Of a stretch of DNA of 32,463 nt, positions 1-8,452 are shown one piece after another (position 1 is the stretch's first letter; each line of letters begins with the position of its first letter). The position numbers and the translations under genes were made by a program. A model generated the notes under the pieces. It saw only the letters and a list, made by a program, of their open reading frames with translations. It did not search any database and had not been told where the DNA came from. Origin of the DNA: Spirogloea muscicola (taxonomy: Eukaryota > Streptophyta > Zygnematophyceae > Spirogloeales > Spirogloeaceae); assembly GCA_009602725.1 (NCBI GenBank), contig WELB01000335.1, positions 14,921-47,383 of the forward strand, in the 5' to 3' direction.

Positions 1-79
<79 letters not shown>

Positions 80-182
80 CTCCTCTCTCTCCCTCTCTCT
101 CTCTCTCTCCCTCTCTCTCTCTCCACCTCCTCTCTCCCTCTGTCCTATGTCTCCGTCTCTCGCTCTGTCTCTCTCCCTCCCC
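1..182. repeat. CT dinucleotide microsatellite
   Basis: An almost pure CT tract fills about the first 76 bases and decays into CT/CCT-rich pyrimidine sequence up to about 182. Pyrimidine richness continues to about 590. I see no gene between 183 and 768; open frames there are compositional artefacts of the CT bias. Confidence 0.95.
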
Positions 183-768
183 CTCTCCCTCCACTGCTCT
201 CTCCCGCCCCCCTCCCCCCCCCAAAGCAGCTCTTCAAAAGCTTGAAAGAGCTGCTTCCCGGCCTCGTCGGACCCTCGCTCATACCACAGAAAAGGAACTG
301 ACGAGCTACGAAGGAACGTACACGCAAAGCATGCAGCTCCGCTCTCTCCCGCTCCCTCCCCCTCTCTCCCCTCTCCCACCCGCCCCCATCTCTTTCCCGC
401 CCCTTCATCGCCACTGCGCTCACCTAGAAGTGCCTTTTAAACCCCGGCTGCTCCCCGCACCCTCCCTCCTCTCCCGAAGTCTCCCCTCCCTCCTCCCGCC
501 CCTCTCGGCACTACAGAGAGCGACAAGGCGCTCACGTAGGAGCTCACTCGCAGCACCTTCCTCCCTCCCAGCCCCAGCAGCAGCTCTCATCTCCAGGTGA
601 CTGTAGCCGCGATGCCCTTAGAAGCTGGCTTTGAACCTGCATTGGTCTTCCTGCTCCTTTCCTCTCCAGCTGCTCAGCTCCAATGCACATTCTTGGCCCC
701 CACACTGACGCTGCTTTCTCTGTGAGTGGGGCTGCTGTGCTGCAGGGCAGTTGACCAGCCACGACACC

Positions 769-1699
769 ATGGCGACCACAGCCATCTTCCTGGTTGCTCT
801 TCTGGCAGTGGTCCTGTCTGCGGCTGCTCAGTCCCCGGCGCCGCCCGGCCCCCCGCCTACTAGCGGTGAGTGTTCTGCTGCCTACTCCCTGGTGATTGTA
901 GATTGTCCCAGCACGCCTGCTAGCCCTCCACTTCCTGTTCCTCTTTACCACTCCCTGCACCTTCTCATGTCTCTTGCCTGCCCCTAATCGCCTCCCGCTT
1001 CTGCCCACGCCCAGACTTTCATCCTCATTCTTTCGCCTTACCTTGTGTCTTCCAAGAACTCCACTTCCTCTGAGAGACCTTCTCATGTCTCTTGCCTGCC
1101 CCTCATCGCCTCCTGCTTCTGCCCACGCCCAGACTTTCATCCTCATTCTTTCGCCTTACCTTGTGTCCTCCAAGAACTCCACTTCCTCTGACTCTCATAG
1201 CCCAAAGCTGGCAGCCTCCTCGCCTTGAGCTGGTTCTCTTAGACTGCTCATCCCCGATGCCAGCTCCAAAGCTCAGCTCCCCAGAAAATTGTCCTGTGCA
1301 GCACCCGGCAGCCCGGCCCCGCCTAAGTCTCCCTTGCCGCCGCCATCACCTTTCAAGGCCTCCCCGCCACCGCCGCCACCACCTTCGCCGCCCAAGGTCT
1401 CCCCGCCATCGCCACCGCCACCACCGCCTGTCAAACCGCCACCCCCGTCACCCCCGCCACCCCCGCCAAGGCCGCCGCCTCCCTGCAGGCCCAACAACTG
1501 CAGCGCTGCTGCTGTGCCGCCATCATGTGCCAAGGGGGGCATGGCTGGCACCTGTGGATTCCAGTACACGCAGAACTGCGGAAACCAGGGCCTTGCCTGT
1601 GCTGGCTGCACTGGCTACTGCGTCGCATCTGCCTGCATCACCTCAGACCGCAACGGTGTCATTGTCAACGTTGGCCCGCTCTCCTGTGGCTGCCCATAA
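769..1699 (+). CDS. Secreted proline-rich, Cys-rich cell-wall type protein
   Basis: Two exons, 769-865 and 1302-1699, joined by a GTGAGT...TGCAG intron in phase 1, giving 164 residues. The ATG sits in a CACCATGG context. Residues 1-21 form a signal peptide with a hydrophobic core ending in SAAAQ. Residues 22 to about 92 are Pro-rich with SP, SPPPPP and PPSP blocks, the pattern of hydroxyproline-rich glycoproteins and pherophorin-like proteins of green algae. The last ~72 residues hold eleven cysteines in a compact module (CGNQGLACAGC, CGCP at the end). I do not recognise this module as a named domain. Inference: an extracellular or wall protein with a glycosylated rod and a disulfide-bonded head. 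The stop is TAA. The intron carries a tandem duplication. Confidence is high for gene structure and low for exact role. Confidence 0.8.
961..1196 (+). repeat. 118-bp tandem duplication inside an intron
   Basis: Two adjacent copies, 961-1078 and 1079-1196, differ at only a few bases. Both lie inside the single intron (866-1301) of the proline-rich protein gene. The second copy ends before the real acceptor, so splicing should be unaffected. Confidence 0.85.
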
Positions 1700-4052
1700 A
1701 AGTGCTCCATAATAGGACCAGTCAGCTTGCAAGAGCGTGATGTTCAGAGCGTGCTTGCCGCCGCATGCTGATACTCAGCGACTGCTTGTAGAAGTAGATC
1801 ACTACAGAGCCAGGCAAATGCAAAAGTCAGCTTCCAATCTGTTCATGCTGCTTGGCATACTAGAGAAGAGATAGGAGATAGGGCTACATGAAGAGTTGAG
1901 AAGCGTGATCTTCGTCCCCGGCTGGTAACATGGTTTTGGCACTTAATGCAGCTACATTCTCTGTGATTGCTGGCCCATGCGCTCAGATATTCCTAGAATG
2001 CTGTACTCACATTACTTGGTAGTGTTTGAGTACTACATAGTAGTACTCATGTTAGTACTTCTACCAAACCCTGATACTCAAACTCAAAAGTGTCCTTCCT
2101 AGGTTTTCTTGCACTGCCAAGTGCCTGCATTGCAGGTTCATGAAGGACAGAGCTATGCGCAGCTTCATGCGCAGCTTCAAAAGTCCTCGCTCGTGCTCCA
2201 CACCCTGCTCCCACCCCCACACACACTTCACACAAAAGCAAGCACTCAAGCACGCACTCACACGTGTACATACACGCGCATCTATCTCGTCCTCCCTCTC
2301 TGCCTTCCTCCAGCACCTGCACACTAGCACGTCAGTGACAAGCGCCCCTGCGAAGTGGTGCTCACCCAGGCACGTCCGGCTTGGATTGGGAGCAAGGCAT
2401 GTCTATGCTGCCATCATGCGGACCGGCAGGCATGATCATTGGTGCATGGGAGAGCAGACTAGGAGATAGTCTGCTGCAGCAACCTGCCGATCGCTGCAGA
2501 TGTTGACAGCGCCCTTGACCGCAAGAGATAGGGCAAAATACTGGAGGTGCTTCATCGGACGAACTTCTTGATTCGTAAGAAGGCATTTTTTAAATCAACT
2601 TCCCGGGCTTCCTTCTTTCTTGAAGTCTTAAACTCGCCCTGCCAAATCCGCCTGCCAATGGAGTCATGCATGCATTCTGCATCACCTCATTTTGCATTCA
2701 AGGTCAACCATGCATTCTGCATGAAGGCGGCCGTTCAAGAGTTCACCCTTCCTAGCTGAAAGCAGAGAACGACTAGCTTCCACGTACCCTCCCACCAATT
2801 ACACCTACATTGCTTGCAACTGGAGGTTCTTTCCATGCCGAAGTGTCTTGATGGTTTGAAACAGAAGCCTGGCGTTTGCCATCTACCTATCTTGAGCTCT
2901 TTGCAAGTAGTCTAAGCTTCAGTCAAAGCTACTGCTTTGCCTATCGTCTGCGTGTGCTGCCACACTTGTTTAGCCCGTCTTGCACCGAGAGGCGGGGCCG
3001 CAGGGGGCGTCAGTAGGGCTGGCGGCAGCCGGATGCGGGCAGCTCTGTAGAGAGGTAGCAAGGCTGACCGGCAGCCGCCAGAGCTTCACTACGGCCCACT
3101 TTTGAACCTGCAGCGCCATCTGCAACCGTTCCATTCCGTTCTGCGTCGGTTGCGGCAAGCCTGGCAGTTCTGCTAAAATTGGGCTCGCTTGCTGATGTTC
3201 TTGCTGACCCTGCTCCTACAGCAGGCATTGTCGTCAATGCAGAGACTGGTCATGTGTGGTGTCACAGGTTAACTAGCCTCGACACCTCTGCCAAATGCGC
3301 GCATTGGACAAGGGGGGTCATCGCAGGCGTTACCACTTCTGACGGGCACCGCAGCCTGTCAAGAACATTGATAAGGCCCCTGCCGTGCTAGCACTTGAAC
3401 TTCTGCCCTTGCTCTCGACGCCTCTACCTCAGTCCAGAACTGGAACTCCTGACTTTTCAGAAGCACTTGAGCAATGCCTTCCACGCTATCTGTACTAGTT
3501 CGCTTATCCAAGCTGTATCCCCCCAGATTGTGCAGGCATGTGTATCTCCCGACATAAACCACAACAGCCTTGCCTGTTCAAAACAAAGCTGGTGAAGTGT
3601 CCAGATTTATGTGGGCCCAGCTTACTCCCTGCAGAGTGCTTCAGCCAAAGAGCGATGCAGAGCGAAGGAGATCAATGGGGGTGACTAGCAAGTAGTTGGG
3701 GGAGTGTAAGGAAGCGACTCGGTGATGCGTGCATGATCTGATTATACTCGCATCACGTGTTTGCTCGGGTCACTTTACGACCAAGTCAACATACATAAGT
3801 CAACCTTCTGTAAGTCACACCTACAAATGGATGATTGGACGCGTAAAATGAAAGTAGTACCAGCTCAGAAGTGGATAGGCCTAGCACACGAGGGGCTTGG
3901 ATTCTGTGAGAAGTTTATGCTGTTCCCTGAGCAGGCATTGCAACCACCCCCCTTGGCACATGCTCTGCTGCGTTTGTGCAATATGTTCGTGCTGTCAACA
4001 TCTATGCGTCAGGGCGATGCACAAGGTAGCGCTGGGATGCTGGGGGCAGCAA
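1700..4052. other. Intergenic stretch without a recognisable gene
   Basis: No frame here gives a family I recognise or a consistent exon chain. Visible items are a CA/CAC-rich patch at about 2210-2285 and the 57-bp segment at 2989-3045 that matches the COX7a intron. An open frame on + from 3761 covers the antisense of the COX7a gene and is not credible as a protein. Confidence 0.6.
2989..3045 (+). repeat. 57-bp dispersed duplicate of COX7a intron 1 sequence
   Basis: This segment (GAGGCGGGGC... to ...GCGGGCAGCTC) matches 4455-4511 with about three mismatches over 57 bases, in the same orientation. The flanks do not match. Confidence 0.85.
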
Positions 4053-4646
4053 TCACTCCATCTTGCCGTAGCCATGAGCCAGATTCCAGACGCCCCTCGC
4101 CTGCAGGTGAAAAGGTGGCAGCTGCCTTGAGGAAGCCCATGGGGCTTTGCAGGAGGCAGGGCGTGCACAAGGAGGGGAGGAGGGGCGCACATCATAGCAA
4201 GGACGAGTTCACGGGAGAGGGAACGGTAAGGGGCAACAGGCCAGAGACCTTGCAGCAAACAAGCATAGCAGAGCACAGCAGGATAGTGTTGCAGCCTGGT
4301 AGCAGAGAAGGAAGGACCCCGCCAGACTGGTGGGGGGGCGGCGGCAGCGAAAGCGGCAGGCGTGGGGGTGAGGAGCAAGCGGGTGGACTTTACCACGAGA
4401 GCGCCGGCCACGGCTGCGAAGGCGGCAGGGATGAGCTGCGAAGGCGGCAGAGCAGAGGCGGGGCGGCAGGGGGCGTCAGTAGGGCTGGCGACGGCCGGAT
4501 GCGGGCAGCTCGGAAGGGCGGGGGGGACTCACGACGGAGGTGAGGCGGTCGCGGGGGGCCTTGAGGTGGGTGAGGGCCTTGGCGGACTGGAAGAAGCGCT
4601 GCTGCTCCAGGACGTGCTGGTTGGGGCTGCCGACGGGGGCCGCCAT
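4053..4646 (-). CDS. Cytochrome c oxidase subunit VIIa-like small protein
   Basis: Three exons on the minus strand: 4646-4533, 4435-4394 and 4100-4053, all in phase 0, with GTGAGT and GTAAAG donors and two CAG acceptors, encoding 67 residues. The assembled protein has EQQRFFQSAKALTHLKAPRD, then LTSV|LIPAAFAAVAGALV|ARGVWNLAHGYGKME. This matches residue for residue the layout of plant COX7a-like proteins (LEQQRxFQS...TYLKGPxDxITSVAIPxALAxSS...GIYNxSxGxGKKE, about 68 aa), including the spacing across both introns. It should be a single-pass inner mitochondrial membrane subunit of complex IV; the hydrophobic segment is about residues 38-52. The exons are only 114, 42 and 48 bases, so automated annotation would easily miss it. 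Retroelement tails begin about 90 bases upstream of the ATG. Confidence 0.88.
4455..4511 (+). repeat. Partner of the 57-bp duplicate, inside COX7a intron 1
   Basis: Second copy of the segment at 2989-3045. It lies within the intron between COX7a exons 1 and 2. The origin is probably here, with the distal copy derived, but direction cannot be proven from two copies. Confidence 0.8.
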
Positions 4647-4732
4647 GGCGGGCGACGGGGCGAAGGGCCGGGGGGGCGGGGCGAGAGAAGGCGGGCAGAC
4701 TTAGCGTCGCCGCTTCCTCCTCTCCTGCATTG

Positions 4733-4925
4733 GCGTAAGATGGCCACCCTTCCATTTCATGCGCACCGCGCGCCTTCCATTCTTTTCCGGCTGGCTTTTG
4801 CCAGCCCTCTTCTCTATGGGCGAGCACTTCTTCTCCCTTTAGTCTGCACTCGACTCTGCCTGAACAATGTATTGGCTTGAATTGGCCTCCCTTTCAATTC
4901 ATGCGCCCCGCGCGCCTTCTCTCTC
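4733..4925 (+). mobile_element. Three stacked retroelement 3' tails
   Basis: Three tail-type ends lie head to tail upstream of COX7a. At 4740-4777 is a tail of the type ending in CATGCGCACCGCGCGCCTTC. At 4778-4833 is a hairpin tail (GGCTGGCTTTTGCCAGCC, then CTATGGGCGAGCACTTCTTC). At about 4845-4925 is a second copy of the first type, with the leader TGCCTGAACAATGTATTGGC. The middle one appears to interrupt an element of the first type. No open frame of the parent element remains. Confidence 0.75.
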
Positions 4926-4929
4926 CCTC

Positions 4930-7380
4930 AGATGCAGAAGAAAGAAAGAAATACCCTAAACCGGCAGAGGGTAGAATATTTTGTGTATTTGAAACAAACG
5001 AAGGCCACATGGCCAAGTACAAAGGCAAGCACATCTGAAGACCTACATAACCTACAGCAGATTGACCCGCTCAGTAACCACGGGTCAAAACAAAAAGCTA
5101 CTCAGATGCTCCCAGAGACGAAACAGATGGGAGCCGAGCCTGGCCTCGAGCATCCCCTTGGAGGAGACTCCGGAAATGCTCCAGTGGTTGCTCGTCTGCA
5201 GCACGGGAAAACCGCGATTGAGCCATAACATCAGAAACGTCAGCCCAGGCAGCAAAACTAAACAGGCTCATTTACCAGAGGCGGGTATGCCGCGAAGAGG
5301 TCCTGTTGGCATGCTTTGAGAGTCACTTGGAAAGGCAGACTCCCCTGAACCACGCTACTGATGTGAGGCGCCAATACACGTTGTTGCTCAAGGAGGAATC
5401 GTCCAGATATGAACGAAGCCACTTGAGCCCAGCAGCCAAGGTACGCTGGTCTGCATAAGCGGACCAAGGGGCGACAACCAAGCCCACCGTGGCGTATGGG
5501 CAGCGTACATTGCACCAGTGCTGCTGGAGACTGCTCTAGGAGTGGGTGAGCAATCAGATCAGCAAGGCATTGCTGAAGCTTGACATCAATGGATGCATAG
5601 ATAGCATCCAAGCTGACTATCGGTAGGACCGTACGCAGGAGGTAGCACGGCCGCTGTGCCACACTCCTGGTCAAAATGGCCATTGCCGACTGAGAGTCCC
5701 CAAGGCTGGGGAGCTCTGGCAGGACCTGCATGTATCCTTGGAGACGAGCAAGGACAGCACCCTCCGAGAAAGACGGGTCCCCTAGTGGCACTCCCAAGAT
5801 CCTCAAGCCGCCCGCTGGAGTCTGACAAGATGTCGGCAACGAGGGGAAGAGGGAAAGAGGGATGCCAATGGGGGACCAGGCAGAGCACTTAGCCGGATTG
5901 ACCCCAAGCCCGATAAGCTGGAGCTGGTGCTGAAGGGTGCCGAAAGCTCGCAGCACCTCCTCTGGGGGGCCGAGGAGCGTGGTATCATCCGCATAGCTCG
6001 GGAGGAGAACGCCAGGGTGAGCGCTCGCCGTGTTGCGCAAAGCACGGTGACGCACCAGAGCGAAGAGGAAGCTACCTATTGGATCACCTTGGCGTGTCCC
6101 CGTCTTTGACTGCAGAACAGCCAAAGAAGTCCCTGCCCCCCACAACAATGCAGATGGCGAGCCATACATGCAGCGGAAGTGAGGGAGGAGGGTGGGAAAG
6201 TACTGCCTTAGCTCCTCGGCAATAACCTGCCGTTCCACGGAGTTGAAGGCGTTCTGTACGTCCACACTCAAGGCCAGCCAATGGGGGTTGACATCCAGTG
6301 CCGCTCGTACCCCGTGCACCAGGGTCTCCGCGCCATCACGCATCCCAGCCCCAAACTGGTGGGGATGGAAGTGCGCCTGGGCATCGTCCTGGATCTGCAT
6401 GATTAGTGTGCGCCCCACGAGGCGCGACAGAACCTCCCCCATCGAGATAGGACGCACTCCTCCGCTGTCCTTCTGCAAAGTGAGCTTGCTTGTGCAGAGG
6501 ATTGCGCCTACACGATGGGTAAGGTGTCCACGCGCAACATGTTGCGCGACCCTAAGCAGCAGATTGGAATCCTCTGAGTCGTCCTCCCCATACAGCTCCC
6601 GCAAGTGCTCAAAGAGCATGCCCGATGGACCCCCGGCGACTGCCTTGCGGCTACTCACAAGCGCCCAACGGAAGACAGCCGGGTCCAGGTCCCCCGGTTG
6701 AGCAGGCGTGAAGCTCTCCATCCATGTATCTAGTCTTCGCGGGGCCGGAGGATGGAGCTGCTCGAGTGCGGCCAAGGTTGCCGCATCATGCGGTGCTGGT
6801 GTGGAGGGCTCCAAGGCTTGGGCAGCCCCGGCAAGGTCGCCGGCTCGGCCAAATCGGATGGCACGTCGCTTGCCCGCCTCCTTAATATCTATTTCCGACA
6901 TGGTGGGCCGATGGTTGGCTTGCACGAGTTGCGCAGCCGCTTGGTGCTTTGCAAGCAGCAGCTGCCACTCCCCACGTTCAAAGAGGTGGAGGCGCAGCAG
7001 CAGCTCCTTGCGACCTGCCTTTCCCTGCGGCAGGCGACCAAGCAAGAGATCGCGGAAACAACACAAACACAGCCCATGCAGCCTCATCCTCGCTGTCACG
7101 AGCCAGATGTGTCAGGAGGGGCCGAAGGGCTCGCCGTATGTGGGGCCGGGCCCAATACGGGATGTGTCGTAGGAACTGCGCGTTGGTCGTCCACAGGATC
7201 TCGGAGACGTCCACGCTCTCCGCCCACCGCCAGTTCTGCTGTAAGCCCTGGTGGTGGTGTCGGCATCGCCCCTCTTGAAGGGGCTCTGCGAGCCCGAGAG
7301 GTGGCGGGTGCCTCTGCCTGCTGCATCTCTCTGTTAGCCAAACGCAAGCAGGCCCGCTCGTGCGAGCTCAGACCCACCTA
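4930..7380 (-). mobile_element. Reverse-transcriptase retroelement, copy 1 (degenerate)
   Basis: Longest element copy in the window. Reading down the minus strand: an N-terminal segment in one frame (HIPYWARPHIRRALRPLL... DEAAWAVFVLFPRSL, about 7214-7015), a frameshift near 7015-7030, the main RT frame to 5258, a second frameshift near 5255, then about 55 thumb residues that run straight into the family C-terminus LFVLTRGY-stop at 5071. The zinc-finger and nuclease regions of other copies are missing, so there is an internal deletion. The 3' UTR from 5070 to about 4930 matches the one at 15644-15745 and contains a GGCCATGTGGCC inverted repeat. The element is inactive as it stands. Confidence 0.85.
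5258..7099 (-). pseudogene. Reverse transcriptase of a non-LTR-type retroelement
   Basis: Open frame of 613 codons containing a full RT palm: GGVRPISMGEVLSRLVG, motif A LSVDVQNAFNSVERQ, motif B KTGTRQGDPIGSFLFAL, catalytic motif C LPSYADDTTLL, motif D GLGVNPAKCSAW and LRILGVPLG. The three catalytic aspartates are present. Downstream are thumb motifs RHGGLGCRPLVR and GCWAQVASF, shared with copy 2. Motif A with NAFNS and a YADD box suggest a non-LTR-like retroelement; I do not place it in a named clade. Labelled pseudogene because the N-terminal portion is in another frame and the C-terminal nuclease is deleted. The RT core itself has no internal stop. Confidence 0.85.
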
Positions 7381-7787
7381 GTTAGCACAGCGCCGCCGGC
7401 AGAGCCGGCAGCGGAGCTCCACAGGCGGGCAAGAGGTTGCTCCCGCAGGGGGCAGGAGGTCCTCTTGCCCTGCTCCCCTTCCCCAGGTGCAGCTGGTACA
7501 GCGGCATCGCCAGCCACGGGCCCGTCAGCATCACCAGCACCACTGCCACCACTCGCCGAACCCATGGCGACAACCACTTCCAAGCGCCGCCTGGCTCCTC
7601 CGCTGCGGCGACCTCCCCTCCAAGATGCAGGGGGGTTTGCAGAAGCCGCCTGCCCTGCAGACGCGGGAGAGGTGCACGGCGTTGGTTGTGGGTGGGGCTC
7701 GAAGCCCGTAAGTAGAGCAGCATGAGAAGCAGTGGGAGAGGATACGGGGGGAGGGGTGGGGGGACACAGACCACGGCCCGCTTTCTC
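7381..7787. other. GC-rich stretch, possible 5' region of RT copy 1
   Basis: A minus-strand open frame with Gly/Ala-rich content abuts the RT element and could be its 5' part, but it carries no motif I recognise. No independent gene is supported. Confidence 0.35.
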
Positions 7788-7852
7788 TCTCGAGGAGAGA
7801 AGGCGCGCGGGGCGCATGAATTGAAAGGGAGGCCAATTCAATTCGAGGGAAA
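7788..7852 (-). mobile_element. Lone 3' tail, GCGCGCCTTC type
   Basis: On the minus strand this reads GGCCTCCCTTTCAATTCATG then GCGCCCCGCGCGCCTTCTCT, matching the tails at about 4890-4925 and 16450-16490. Only the terminal ~60 bases are present. Confidence 0.8.
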
Positions 7853-7929
7853 TGACACAGCTAAGACACACAAGACTACGCAACGGGCAACTCAGAGCGC
7901 CCAGCCTGTGGCTCCGCTAACACAATCAC

Positions 7930-8375
7930 GAACACTCACTCTCTCTCGCTCTCTTGCATCGCCGGGCTGGTCGCGCCCTTGCAGCAGCCTCTGGTTTGCG
8001 GCTGCTTAGCAGGGGTTACTGAGTGTCTCGTAGCTGCTTTGTTTCTGTTTCTTAGCGCTTCCCCTGGCCCCCGTCTCGTACTCTGTTCATTCTTTTTCGG
8101 GCTGGTTGTTCCAGCCCCTATTCTCAATGGGCGAGCACTTTCTTTCTGGTTTGCGCAGCGGGGTTGCTCTTCCGCCCCTCAGCTCGTCTGACTTGCTACT
8201 GCTGACACGGGGGTGTGTGAGGGCGCCCTGTCTGCCTAGCCTGTGGCTCCGTCATGAACACCTGTATGCATCTGGCTGGCACTTTACAGCCGATTCTTAA
8301 GTATCAGCAGCCTCGCTCTCTGTATGCACCCGGCTGGCTTTGACAGCCGCCCTTGGAATATGAGCAGCCGCCTTC
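7930..8375 (+). mobile_element. Nuclease-domain C-terminus and 3' UTR of a retroelement copy
   Basis: Ignoring the insertion at 8001-8144, the frame reads HRRAGRALAAASGLRSG then ALPPLSSSDLLLLTRGC, the family C-terminus (consensus ...AGRALAAASGxRxG...SDLxLLTRGY). The final TAC TGA is damaged to TGT GTG A. The 3' UTR contains two imperfect ~60-bp tandem units (8262-8320 and 8321-8377), each with a GGCTGGC...CAGCC hairpin. The copy ends about 75 bases upstream of the GPI8 start codon. Confidence 0.8.
8001..8144 (+). mobile_element. 144-bp retroposed 3' end with 11-bp target duplication
   Basis: This inserts into the nuclease-domain fragment around it. Flanks are TCTGGTTTGCG at 7990-8000 and 8145-8155. 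The insert starts inside the C-terminal codons (GCTGCTTAGCAGGGGTTACT-GA) and runs through the 3' UTR, the hairpin GGGCTGGTTGTTCCAGCCC and the end CAATGGGCGAGCACTTTCTT. Removing insert and one flank restores the host reading frame, which supports the boundaries. Confidence 0.88.
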
Positions 8376-8452
8376 GTCTGTCCTAAGAGGCCCCAACAAC
8401 GGCCCAACCCCTAGGAAGCTCTCAGGCCTGGCACCAAGGCCAGCAGCCCGGC

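Noticed and set aside
331-600. Open frames in the pyrimidine-rich left end
   Set aside because: Biased composition (Ser/Leu/Pro/Arg from CT-rich DNA), no motif, no splice logic.
1273-1611. Gly-rich minus-strand frame
   Set aside because: Mirror of the proline codons of the wall-protein gene on plus.
3761-4543. 260-codon plus-strand frame
   Set aside because: It is antisense to the COX7a gene, whose exons are supported by family alignment on minus.
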